This document shows positions 9,805-19,011 of a stretch of DNA of 22,784 nt, in pieces. The translations under genes and the position numbers were made by a program. Numbering within the stretch: position 1 is the first letter of the stretch; every line of letters starts with the position of its first letter. Under the pieces are notes generated by a model. It did no database searches. It worked only from the letters and a program-made list of their open reading frames with translations, and was not told the origin of the DNA. The stretch is taken from assembly GCA_003427395.1 (NCBI GenBank), contig BFEA01000035.1, positions 713,434 to 736,217 on the forward strand, in the 5' to 3' direction. This DNA is from Chara braunii. Lineage: Eukaryota; Streptophyta; Charophyceae; Charales; Characeae.

Positions 9805-9849
9805 CGTGACCCGCAAGGGCACGTATTTCAACGGAAGGCCCGAAGGGCC
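9805..9849. other. Two adjacent short GC hairpins
   Basis: Positions 9805-9823 form CGTG-A-CCC with a GCAA tetraloop and GGGCACG. Positions 9837-9849 form GGCCC-GAA-GGGCC. GNRA-type loops are typical of structured RNA. Confidence 0.5.
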
Positions 9850-10085
9850 GGTACTTAGNCGTGGTTGCGGCTTCGAGGGTCGCANCANGGTAGATACTCA
9901 AGTGGCNGACAGGNTGGTANCACACCAAGTAGAAGTAGGTGAGGCGGATACTCGACCAGGAGGCTGAGTAGGGGAAGACAAAGACTGAAAATTTTTGGAC
10001 ACCTAGTACCGGAGGGAAGNCAGNCACTGGACCAAGTCTCAGCGCGTGTCATAGACCTACCTGACACAATCATCAGCCCAANTGA

Positions 10086-10384
10086 CCCCTCGACCTCTTC
10101 TGTCGAGGGGTATTACTACTAATCCTAATCACCATGNCGTGCGTCATAATAACGNGCGCACACACGAAATTTTCTCACCGATTTTTCCCCGGCCTCAGTG
10201 GCCGAGGAATTTTCTCTCAGTGTGACGCCAAGCGTGCACACCCCCTCTCGTTCCAGACTGGCTACGTCATGGTAGCTGACGCTGCCACCGTGCCTAATGC
10301 AAATACATGGCAAAATACCCTTGTAAGGGTATTTTGTCTGACAGTATCCCATACCTCATTATGCGACGTCCCCGTCGCTCGGGG
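10086..10384. other. Cluster of four hairpins/palindromes
   Basis: Stems lie at 10086-10094/10102-10110 (CCCCTCGAC, perfect 9 bp), 10187-10194/10200-10207 (CCCCGGCC with GGCCGAGG, one mismatch), 10311-10322/10325-10336 (CAAAATACCCTT, perfect 12 bp with a 2-base loop) and 10370-10374/10380-10384 (CCCCG). The phrase AATTTTCTC flanks the second hairpin on both sides. No coding frame runs through them. Confidence 0.6.
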
Positions 10385-10518
10385 AACTATATGCACATAA
10401 AGGTGTTTTCCGACAAGCAATTNGGTATTTTGTCTGACAGTATCCCATACCTCATTATGCGACGTCCCCGTCGCTCGGGGAACTATATGCACATAAAGGT
10501 GTTTTCCGACAAGCAATT
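10328..10518. other. Second 95-bp exact duplication around a single N
   Basis: Positions 10328-10422 and 10424-10518 appear identical and are separated by one N at 10423. Length and form match the join at 7608-7798, which points to a fixed-length overlap left by the assembler. Confidence 0.85.
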
Positions 10519-10582
10519 TGTCAAATCCGAATCTCGGAATGAAATGTGGTTTCAGGATTGACGCCGTCACCTTACTTTTCAT

Positions 10583-10690
10583 TATTACCGCCGGGATTTT
10601 AACCCGGGTCTCCCACATAAAATATAATAACTGAAAGTGGGGATACTTGATCTGTACTAAAGTACATGAGTTAGTTAAGTGTGACAACGC
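10583..10690 (-). other. Degenerate tRNA-like segment, B-box-like
   Basis: On the minus strand GGGAGACCCGGGTTAAAATCC followed by CGG (about 10587-10613) is a T-arm with the CCGGG/CCCGG pairing, and a B box altered at one base (TTAAAATCC for TTCGAATCC). Upstream, TAACTCATGTAC is a weak A box. The middle is AT-rich with no clear anticodon stem. It is probably a tRNA-derived repeat relic. Confidence 0.35.
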
Positions 10691-11220
10691 ACCTTTCCTT
10701 CCCCCACACCCTTAGTCTTTGGTCCAGGTATTCGTTGGTTGTTTTCAGGGCTGGTGTTCACGTACGAACTCAACCCGTCAAACGCGGGTCCTAACCGAGA
10801 CCTTGGGTGTTCAACTCTTTGTATCACAATCCAAAGTTGCCTGTCGTCCTGCCCGAAGCCTAATACAAGAGGACAACGGTCTCCATCCTGACCCACCACA
10901 GTCTTGCTGATCAGACCGGAGTTGCGGCCCACCACGTTGTTGCTTATCGGTGGTTACCCTCGTTGGTTGCGCAACGAGGGGATATTCACCCTTTCTTTAA
11001 AATTTTTCTAATCCGACCCCTTCGACATCCACCTGAATAGATCCCTTCATTGGGGAGACCTCCCCTCTAGTTTCTCTTCGAGACCATAGTCGAAGGGTCC
11101 GCTGCCAGGTTATGCTAGGTCAGCAGCCCACGCTGGGAGTTACGTCCAAACGATGCCAATTTGGGTTGTGCCCTCCAAGTCTTTGATCATAGCTCGGTGA
11201 GGCACGCACCTCGGGGTCAT
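10691..11220. other. Gene-free stretch with one strong hairpin
   Basis: A perfect 9-bp stem CCCTCGTTG/CAACGAGGG lies at 10957-10965/10972-10980, and a weaker GCTGC/GCAGC pair lies near 11101-11129. Short open frames here carry no motif. I cannot assign a function. Confidence 0.45.
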
Positions 11221-11290
11221 TTTATAACCATTATTTATATATATATATATATTTGACGATATATATATATATAACCATTATTTTTAAAAT
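11221..11290. repeat. Duplicated (TA)n plus ACCATTATTT
   Basis: ATAACCATTATTT is followed by (TA)n, TTGACGA, another (TA)n, and ATAACCATTATTT again. A local duplication of a unit containing a TA tract. Confidence 0.85.
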
Positions 11291-11882
11291 AAACCTTTAT
11301 TGACTCTTTGCTTCTCAGAATCCACAAAATAAACATCACTTTCATAGAGATTGCCAAAATTTTTTTTTTTTGCAACAGAATTGATAAGACTCAAAGGAGT
11401 CTACCATGTCGTAGCATGGTCTCAAACAAGAAATGTACATTCAATCCAGCTTTTGAAGCTTCACAAACTCATCAAACTTTCACATGAATACAGATCCGCC
11501 CATTCCCCTATCACCTCCTTAGATCTCAATAGAGTCTAGTGATGATAGACGAAGGGAGATCTTAGGTTACCAGAGACTCAACCAAAGACAAAGGCTCACA
11601 CACAATGTGACAAGTGCGTCGTGTTCACCAGCTCATCCCCTGAATAATATGTATAAATACAAGTATGTTACAGAGTCAGATTACCACTCCACTCTACTAT
11701 CCCTCAAATACCTCTCATGTTATTTCCCATACTACTTCCTATGCTAAGTTTCCTCGTCTGAATGAAGAAGGTACACAACTTGTCCCACTCCTGTTTCCTA
11801 TGTCCAACTGAAGAAGAAAACACATATCCCCTTGCTCTAACTTACACCTTTCTCTGTCCTTTAAGCCAATTCAACTCATAGT
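11291..11882 (-). other. 3' flank of the second gag, possible LTR remnant
   Basis: No gene is visible. Read on the minus strand, downstream of the orphan gag, it contains a TATTTATA motif near 11650 and further on CAATAAAGG (about 11297-11305), a polyadenylation-type signal just before an A/T-rich end. That order would suit an LTR or a 3' UTR. I could not find a second copy in the window, so the LTR idea is unproven. A 12- to 14-base T run starts at about 11357. Confidence 0.3.
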
Positions 11883-13647
11883 TTACTTAAAACATCTATC
11901 TATTCTTACCCAGAAATCAACTGGCAGTCCCAGTATCCTATGAAGTGCTACTCTGCCTCCCTCAGGTATCCTGGGAATGGTCTGCCCTGTGCCGGCCACC
12001 AATCTCTTACGACTGTCATACTTGGTTTTTCCTTCCTTTATATAAATTGCTAGAATGGAACACTCATCCCTGAGGTGCCCTTCCTGAGCGCAGAAGAAAC
12101 ATCTCTGTCCAACCATGCTAGGCTTGATTCTCTTTATGTCTGGCTGGATTGAAGTCTCAGCCTGATCTTCAGCCACCTTTGGTGAGTCCAACTGGGATTC
12201 CCTTTGCCTCTTACCCTGTCCTGGCAGAGGCATAGCCACACTCTCACTTACTCCCTTTTCTGGTGCAGGAGGCTCTTCTTTCTTCTCCTCAGTCTGTGCC
12301 CCTTTCTCTTCACCCCCTTTTCTTCCCACCATCACTGTGGCTTCCTTCTCTTTCCCCTGTTGGCTCAATCTGAATCCCTCAATTCCTCTCAATATCTCTT
12401 CTCATTTTTTCTCCCACTCTTGTCCAAGTCCTGCCCAAGCACACTGACCTCAGAAACCAGACCATCCATCCTTATTTCCATCTTACCTCTTGTGACCACT
12501 TCCTCTTCCAGTTTTCTCTGCTCCGCACATTCAGGGTGACCCTCAATTGGCTCATTTCTTTCTGCAATCCCTCCTCTTTTTTCAATTTCTTCACTTCCTT
12601 CCTCATTCCTTCCATATCTTCCATCAACTTCTCCATCTCACCATCCTTTTCATCTTCCTTCTTTCCTATCCCACTTGTCTCTTCCTTTTCCCCAATCGGC
12701 CTCTTTCCCTCAGTTCTCTTGACCTTGGGAGCCTTGCCTCCTCCCTGGACCTCCTTTCCCTCTTCAGCTTCTTCCACTCCTTTCCCTTTTTCACTCACCC
12801 TTTCCTGTACCTTTCTTCTCCCATTCTCAATTGCCCTTTTCTTTCCAAGTTTTTTCTTCCTTGGTACCATACTGGCCCCCATGCTTCTTTTCCTCTCCTC
12901 TGCTGCCTCCTCCTCTTCCTGTTCACCTCCCTCAGCCTGCTCAGATTCCTTGCTGTCGCTTTTGGGGGAGACCCTCGCCTTGTTCTTCAACTTCTTCAGA
13001 GATACATTATCCTCTTCTTCATTCTCTTCCTCCTCCCCCTGCGGCTCAGTCACTTCCCTTCCAATCCATAACCCCTTCTTTTGTAGTTTTTTCTTCTTTA
13101 TCTGATCTTGCCTAGCCTGGGTGTAGGCCATCCATAATTCTGCCGTTATCCTTTTACAGGTCCGACTCCCTTCCACAATTCATATTACCTCCCCCTTTTC
13201 GTCCTTGTCTGATCTTGCGATCAATTGCTTTCGCTTTTCCTCCTCGCTCCATTCGCCCCTCTCAGCGGTCAGCTGCAAGCTCTCAACAAAGTCCTCCAGA
13301 TTGGTCCCATCAAACCTCAAGTCATCCTCCACATCATCCATTGGGAATTCCCCCATGTATCTCCATAGTCTCACCTTGCATACCCTCCACCTTATGCAAC
13401 CTGCCACCATTCCTTCAATCCTCCTCTTGTACATTCCTGCTCCTCTCACATTCGCAATTCTTTCCTTGTCACCTCATTCTCTCCTGAATGCGTACTCTTC
13501 AAGGTCTCTCAGGAAAACTCGCAGGCTGTCTCCAGCCCTGTAAATGGGCAACTCCTCCAGGTTCCTTAAGCTTCTATGTTCCCTCCTCTGCCCTGCCTTT
13601 CTCAAGGCAGGTCCAGAGGGTCCTGCCATTGCTCCTCTCTGCGCCAT
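11883..13647 (-). pseudogene. gag: Gag of a second Ty3/Gypsy-type element (orphan, broken)
   Basis: A capsid/nucleocapsid-like protein starting at ATG 13645-13647 ([15 protein letters not shown]). The N-terminal part ([20 protein letters not shown], then RFDGTNLEDFVESLQLTAER) is the kind of helical capsid region I know from gypsy Gags. It is followed by a long Lys/Glu-rich linker with coiled-coil heptads (about 12,530-12,640) and a C-terminal zinc knuckle, CFFCAQEGHLRDEC (CX2CX4HX4C), near 12,070-12,110. The frame is broken by TGA at 13474-13476 and 13180-13182 and by at least two single-base shifts, near 12,520 and near 12,400. Between those shifts the continuation lies in a third frame. No protease or RT follows, so this is an orphan gag. 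Its sequence differs clearly from the gag at 20,874, so it is a second family. Confidence 0.8.
13474..13476 (-). other. In-frame TGA in second gag
   Basis: The frame continues after it with capsid-like sequence. TGG or CGA are possible parents. Confidence 0.75.
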
Positions 13648-13780
13648 GGCCTCTTCTTTTCCAGGGCTCACGCCTGCATACAGAGAAGGAGCAAATGACA
13701 GGTACAAGGGTCAGATTATCACCAAGACAACATTCCTTGTTAAACATAAGTTGACAATGCCCTCCTTTATCAGATACTTA
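13648..13780 (-). promoter_or_regulatory. Leader of second gag
   Basis: The frame is open upstream of the likely ATG to 13707 and carries an acceptor-like CTGTATGCAG. TGGTGATAATCTGACC at about 13,720 begins with the TGG typical of a primer binding site, but I cannot match it to a tRNA, so that reading is speculative. Confidence 0.2.
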
Positions 13781-13908
13781 CATATATGCACACATACATA
13801 TATATATATATATATATCATATATACATATATATATACATATACACATACATGAGCGTATATACACACACATATCCCCACTTATACCCCTCTGCATCCAT
13901 GTATGTAC

Positions 13909-13964
<56 letters not shown>

Positions 13965-14110
13965 CTCCGACGAAACANTTTGCCACAGCCCCTCGTTTGT
14001 TGTCCTCTTCTCTCTCTCTGCCTATGGTTTACTGGGCAGTTCTGTTTGTGACGATATATATATATATACATATGTATATGCATATATGTATCCATATATG
14101 TATGAGCATA
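13781..14110. repeat. TA/CATA-rich junction with an N at 13978
   Basis: (TA)n blocks at about 13797-13853, 13921-13961 and 14053-14066 are mixed with CATACA and ATGTAT. A single N lies at 13978, and its flanks are not duplicated. This separates the integrase of the first element from the second gag and is a likely place for an assembly or insertion boundary. Confidence 0.9.
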
Positions 14111-14180
14111 ATCTTTGGCAATTGGGTACATACCTGCATAGGAACTGGTTTACATATGTATGCCTAAATACCTTCCTAAT

Positions 14181-15932
14181 CTATCCAAGCTTTCGTATCG
14201 TAGCTGAGCTTACCTCCTCTCTGACTCGGAACTTCTTCAGTCTAGACCCTGAGACCCAGTCCTTCCTTGGAGTCCCATCCATCTCTTCCAGCTCATATGC
14301 CCCATGAAGTCCCTGTCTCCTGACTTTGAATGGTCCTAGCCACCGTTTGCCCAATTTTCGCGACCACTGCATTTCCAGAGAGGAATCGTAGAGTAGTACT
14401 GTCTCGCCAACTTGTAGAGGTTTGAGTCTTACTCTAGGTAGCTTGTCCCACCTTTCTTTATCATTTCCTCTGCTGTCTGCAACGTTCATAGCTGCCTCCT
14501 GCACCCTTTCTTCAGTGGCGCTGATCTGCCTTACCCTTAGATCTAGCAGTTCCTCCAAAGTCAAGTTGTTCTCCAAGTCCTGTCTGCGCCAAGTTTTCAG
14601 GAAGCTTTCGATAGGAAATGTGGCGTGACGCTCATACCAGAATGTCGCAGGTGCATACCCGGTCGTCCTTTTTACAGTGATGTTCTCTACAAAGAACACT
14701 GTTCTTAGGAACTTTGGTCAGAGATTCGGCTTCCCACTGGTCCATTTGGCCAGTAAGTTAGTAATTGTGCCATGGCCTCTCTCAACCGGTGCATTCGCCT
14801 GTGGATGAGCCCGAGTCGTATAATTGCCATTGACCCCCAATTCCTTCAGCAGTTCTTTCACTTCCCCACATGTGAACTCAGACCCCCTGTCCATTGTAAA
14901 TTTCAATACGAAAGGATATCTGAGATAATATTCCTTAATACAATCCGTCAGCGTTGTCCCGGTCTTGTTCCTGATTGCCCTGCCACCAACGAATCTTGTA
15001 AGGTTGTCCCTGGCGTCAAATATATAGTTATATCCTCCAAGACCTAGAGGCATAGCCAGTAGATCCAGGTGAACAACCGCCCCTACTTCCTTGATATATC
15101 TAGGATGCAGGGGTTCCTTGTACCTGATAGGCGATCGAATTTGACAGGCTACACACGACTCACAGTACTTTCGCGTCATCTCAAACATCCCTTCCCAGTA
15201 GTAGAGCTCCATCGCCTTTTTGTAAGTAGCCGCGAAATTCCGATGTCCCCCGACTATCCCATCGTGCAATGCAGCTACTATGTCAATCTGACGATTCCTC
15301 CCACATACGACACGTCGCGGCGGCCCCTTCTTATCCCTGATAAACAAGTGGTCACCCCTTACCACATAGTGGTCTCTCATCCTGAGAGTCTTTTCACTTA
15401 CTTCTCTCTCTCTTTTATCTCCTGAGAAGAGCAACCCCATTTCTAAATAGGACCCATCATACTCCTCTTCCCTGAATTCTTCTGAAATTTCTTCTTGTTC
15501 AAACTTTCCTTCCTTTTCTTCATCAAACTCGTAATCATCCCCAATAATTATTTCATCGGCCTTCACTATTCCCCTTTCATCATTCGCTTGGACTTGTAAC
15601 AGTGAATTTGTCAGGTAGTACATTCTTCCCATCATGGCTACCCGTTCGTCAGTCTGTTGGACTCCCGCTTCAATCGTTCGCGGTTCATCCATTATCCTAT
15701 AGTTCTCTGCCAGAGCCAGCGCCATCATCCATTCCGTGTTTCTTTCGCCCCAAGAGTCCTCTTCCTCTAATGGCGGGAGTATCAGGGAAGGCTCTCTCAT
15801 AAATTCGGGAGGTGGATGCCACATCGGATTTCCTCTCCTCATTTCCTTACTCTCGACAAACATGAACCAACAGTTTACGTGAGTTCGCATGTCTTCCCCT
15901 TCGTCCAAAAACCCGTCAACCGGAGGCGTCTC
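14181..15932 (-). pseudogene. pol: Integrase (HHCC, DD35E, GPY/F-like C-terminus)
   Basis: Inserts the cDNA copy into host DNA. In the 396-codon open part (15908-14718) the zinc-binding HHCC motif is seen at H215, H222, C252 and C255, with 29 residues between H222 and C252. The catalytic triad is D282 (VVHLDLLA), D340 (FTMDRGSEF) and E376 (PVERGHGT), and exactly 35 residues separate D340 from E376. After an in-frame TGA at 14718-14720 the same frame continues with YAPATFWYERHATFPIE, a charged helical stretch, and WLGPFKV...GAYELEEMDG, the GPY/F-like module. The region before residue 180 is the acidic RT-to-IN linker. A TAA at 15933-15935 cuts it from RNase H in the same frame. All catalytic residues are kept, so decay is recent or mild. 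Confidence 0.95.
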
Positions 15933-16504
15933 TTAATTAGATTCTCCCTGATTTCCCCACTCAATTCTGCTCATGCCGTCCGCCCTGTTCTTGTTTCCAG
16001 GGATCCGCTCTAACTGGAAGTCGAACATCCAGATATAGGTGAGCCATCTGGCTATGGTCGGATCTGAGGGCGAGAAATTCTTGAGTGAGTACACAAGTGT
16101 CGTAGTATCGATCCTAAGTACAAACCTCCTCCCAAAGAGGTAGTGCCTAAAGATCCTTAGGCAGTGCAGGACTGCCAAAGCTTCCTTTTAAACTGCGAGT
16201 AGTTCCTTTCGGCAGAGTTCAGTGTCCTGCTTTCAAACCTCAACGGCCTCTCCTTTCCTCCACTGTCTGCCTGAATCAAGACGCTTCCTAGGGCGGTTGG
16301 TCCAACGCCAGTCTCAACTATGAAGGACCTTTCCATAGTTGCATCAAAGTCTCGTACCCCTAGTACCAGACCTCCCTCTCTAAACTCCTTCTTCAATTCC
16401 TCCACCACTTCCTCTTGATGGTTTCCCCATTCTCATTCTTGATCCTTCCGGACTAGCTTCCTTATATGCTCTGTTTTACTAACAAATCTCTCTATGAATC
16501 TTCT
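15933..16504 (-). pseudogene. pol: RNase H domain of pol (frameshifted)
   Basis: Would remove the RNA strand during reverse transcription. Recognisable parts in order are the tether ending KEFREGGLVLGVRDF, then FIVETGVGPTALGSVLIQ, RPLRFESRTLNSAERNYSQF, RHYLFGRRFVLRIDTTTL, and the C-terminal NKNRADGMSR. The usual ETDxSxxAxG motif here reads ETGVGPTALG, so the first catalytic Asp seems to be replaced by Gly. A TGA lies at 16433-16435, just before EWG. Within FK...LAVLHC one base of an A run is missing (T run 16185-16188 on the plus strand), moving the rest to another frame. The domain ends at TAA 15933-15935. Confidence 0.88.
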
Positions 16505-17629
16505 TCAGAACCCATAGGTACCAAGAAAACTTCGGACTTCACCCACATTTATGAAAGGAGTAGACCATTCCAGGATTTTATTGGTCTTCTTCTTATCAGG
16601 GCGCCGACCATGCTCGTTGCAAATGTATCCTAGAATGGTTACCTCTTTCACGCAGTGTCTTGACTTTACACCATTGGCGGTGAGGTTGTACTCTTCTAGT
16701 AGAGATAAGACTCCTCTTAACCCTTGAACATGTTCCCACACAAACTTTCTCACCCTTAGAGCCACTTCTGACTCATCCTTCTCAATCGGGCCCTTAACTG
16801 CAAGATCATCTATGTACGGCTCGGTGATCAGAGGGCTGATTGGCTGCATAACCCTGATCATGCTCCGTTGTACCATGGTCACCGCATTGGTCTATCCTTG
16901 CGGCGCAACATTCATATGGACTAATCCCATTGGCGTGTGCATCGCCGTGATGGGACGGTCTGCCGGATAGACCGAAAACTGATCATATCCAGAGTAGAGG
17001 TCGATGAGGGACACAATCGACCTACCTGCACAAGCTTCTGATAACTGGTTAGCATTGGGCAAACCTCCTGCATCCCTTACAGTTACCGCGTTCAGTCGTT
17101 AGAGGTCTTGCACCCATCTGAGAACTTCATTTGGCTTTACAAAACAGAACCAGGGAGAGGCATACGGTCCACTGGAGTACCCTGCCACATTCGTGTGGAT
17201 CTTCCCATCTAGGTACTCTACCACCCTTCTGCGATCCTCAGGGTTGGGATACTTAGCTCCTCGGACATTCCATGGCTCATGAGGTACAGTATGAATGCGG
17301 ATCATTTCTATCTTGTCCACATCCAGCCTCCCACGTTGATCATCGTTGAAGGCATATGCCCCATGTTTTTCACGTATCAGTTCTTTTACGAAGTCCTCCT
17401 CTTGCCTTGTCAGAAAGTCAGGTTCCCCTATTATCAGTTCTTTCTCAGTTTCATCGTCGATACGACAAGGCCCGTTCTGGATGCCTTCCCTTATTCGCTG
17501 TATCAATTCTCTTTCCTGATCATAATACACCCTTTCTTCTTGACTTACTAGAACTGGCACAGGGTGACTCTTCTTATCTACCGTCTTGTATCTCCTTTTG
17601 GAGCCCTGCTTGAGCCCACCCCTAAAAAA
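16505..17629 (-). pseudogene. pol: Reverse transcriptase domain of pol
   Basis: Copies element RNA into DNA. The frame starts by -1 slippage at 17623-17629 and continues FRGGLKQGSKRRYKTVDKK, a typical entry to this family's RT. Conserved parts are PYASPWFCFVKP, the motif A Asp in SLIDLYSGYDQF, APQG(stop)TNAVTMVQR, and the catalytic YIDD box at 16805-16816, then GEVRSFLGTYGF in the connection. Stops in frame are TAA at 17099-17101 and TAG at 16892-16894; the latter replaces the nearly invariant Trp of the PQGWTN motif. TGA at 16505-16507 ends the part. Both catalytic Asp motifs survive, so only the stops disable it. Confidence 0.96.
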
Positions 17630-19011
17630 TGCTGGCCGGCAGCTTGAGCATTTGGCGCATGCGGCACTATCATCTGAGAAGAAGGAGGCGGTCTGTAAAC
17701 GAGATCGACTCTTCCCCCTTCTGGATCCTCTTGGATCCTTTCTGCGAGTGCCCTGACTGCGTCCGGATCAGTCATTCTATAAGCCGATACCAGTTTCATC
17801 GCGTCACTGATATTTGTTAGACTTAATACAAGTCCCTTGGCTTCTTCATCATCTGACCCCTCTTCTTCTTCTTCCCATTCCAGTTCTCTCCTCCTACTCT
17901 CAGATTTCTCGAACGTGTAAGATCCTGCATTGAGCCTGTTCTTCGAGTTGTGCGGGTCTGTGTTCCTACAAGTGATAACCTCGAAGTTCCCACAGGCAGG
18001 ATCGCACAAGATGACGAACATAGTGTCGTCATGCTTGTTCATAATGAGTGATTCAGATCTGCACAGGAACGACCTTCCCAGCAATATTGGAAGGTCCAAG
18101 CTGGACATGACGTAGAAGCACGTACGTACCTTGACTCTTCCCATTTCTATGACCACATTTGATGCGACCCCTGTGTATCCGGTCTTGCCACTGGCTCCGT
18201 TGAGGAACCCGCAATCATTCTCATCCACCTCCAACCCTAGTTTTACCGCGGTTTCTCCATTTACAATATTCATTTCCGCCCCGGTATCAACCATCCCAGG
18301 ACACATCTTTCTCTTTATCATAACATCAATGGCCCCTGTGCCTACGAATTTCCAGTCCATTTTACTCCCTGTCACGCTCCAGTTTGCCTCTTTGGGAATT
18401 AAATCCCCCATTCGAACCGGGGCTACTCTCCGGCGTGATAACCTAGCCTTCACCATCTCTCTTAACTTAGGAGCTGAAGCGAGGATTTCTTTCAAGTTTA
18501 ATAGTTCATTGTACCCCTCCAGCAGTTTATTCACCAGGCCTTCCAGATCCACCCCTTCTTCGATCGAGGTTTGATACTTTCTCTTCTTACTTGGTCCCGT
18601 ATCCCCTTTTGATCTTCCTTCCTTAGCTTCGCCTTTCCTTCTCTTAGCCCTTATCTCTGTCTGCCTTTCTTCTTCCTCCCTAATCTTCTCATCCTCATCC
18701 TCATCACCCTCTACCGTGATAGGTGGTTCTTCTTCGGCTGGCTGGGAAGCCTGGGCTTGTTCCTTTTGAGGATTCCCTCCTGCGGGTCTTCTTGTAGCGA
18801 ATGGAATCGTTCCTCTCACACTTCTCTGACTTCCACTGTTTCTTGCGGCCATATTGACTCTCAACATTCTCGGGTTGGGTTCATTTGGCCCATCTCCCAT
18901 TCCCCCACGCCCCATGGTAAATACCTTTGGGCATCCAGCTCCTTCTTTTCCTGGTTCTTCACATATCCCTTGAAGCCTCAGATGTAGCCTCTGCATTTTG
19001 TCTACCAAGTC
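17578..19011 (-). CDS. pro: Aspartic protease with charged linker (gag-pro, uninterrupted part)
   Basis: A 476-codon open part in the same frame as gag. Residues about 90-150 are a highly charged Glu/Arg/Lys linker. The retropepsin core starts near residue 215, with the active-site motif MVDTGAEMNIVNG (D241, codon 18286-18288) and the flap/C-terminal motif LPILLGRSF (about residues 306-314). It would cleave the Gag-Pol polyprotein as a dimer. The tail after residue 360 is acidic with EEEEEGSDDEE. It ends at TAG 17578-17580, about 45 bases after the slippery heptamer at 17623-17629. The upstream limit is TAA 19012-19014, after which the frame simply continues, so this is not a true gene start. 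Confidence 0.93.
   Translation of the reverse strand, partial: DLVDKMQRLHLRLQGICEEPGKEGAGCPKVFTMGRGGMGDGPNEPNPRMLRVNMAARNSGSQRSVRGTIPFATRRPAGGNPQKEQAQASQPAEEEPPITVEGDEDEDEKIREEEERQTEIRAKRRKGEAKEGRSKGDTGPSKKRKYQTSIEEGVDLEGLVNKLLEGYNELLNLKEILASAPKLREMVKARLSRRRVAPVRMGDLIPKEANWSVTGSKMDWKFVGTGAIDVMIKRKMCPGMVDTGAEMNIVNGETAVKLGLEVDENDCGFLNGASGKTGYTGVASNVVIEMGRVKVRTCFYVMSSLDLPILLGRSFLCRSESLIMNKHDDTMFVILCDPACGNFEVITCRNTDPHNSKNRLNAGSYTFEKSESRRRELEWEEEEEGSDDEEAKGLVLSLTNISDAMKLVSAYRMTDPDAVRALAERIQEDPEGGRVDLVYRPPPSSQMIVPHAPNAQAAGQHFLGVGSSRAPKGDTRR
17623..17629 (-). promoter_or_regulatory. Candidate -1 ribosomal frameshift site, T TTT TTA
   Basis: Seen on the minus strand in the gag-pro frame as CAT TTT TTA GGG, so the heptamer T-TTT-TTA is phased as X-XXY-YYZ. 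Slipping back one base joins the protease frame exactly to the RT frame. The same heptamer serves at the HIV-1 gag-pol junction. Downstream I see only a weak CTCC-AAAA-GGAG hairpin, about 19 bases on. A one-base change in the T run by decay is the alternative. Confidence 0.6.

Larger units (their letters stand above)
8852..10155. other. Non-coding stretch with clustered ambiguous bases
   Basis: About 34 isolated N characters lie in 1.3 kb, against three in the rest of the window. They are single substitutions inside otherwise normal sequence, not gaps, which suggests a consensus of several unlike copies. It holds a (TTC)n run near 9120-9140, an A-rich run at 9363-9400 and the tRNA-like items listed separately. 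No protein gene is visible. Confidence 0.6.

Noticed and set aside
12204-13115. Several plus-strand open frames of 94-189 codons, rich in Ser, Phe, Leu and Pro
   Set aside because: They lie opposite the Lys/Glu-rich gag linker on the minus strand, and their composition is its mirror.
14181-14400. Chromodomain after integrase
   Set aside because: The frame ends soon after the GPF-type module; no aromatic-cage pattern is visible.
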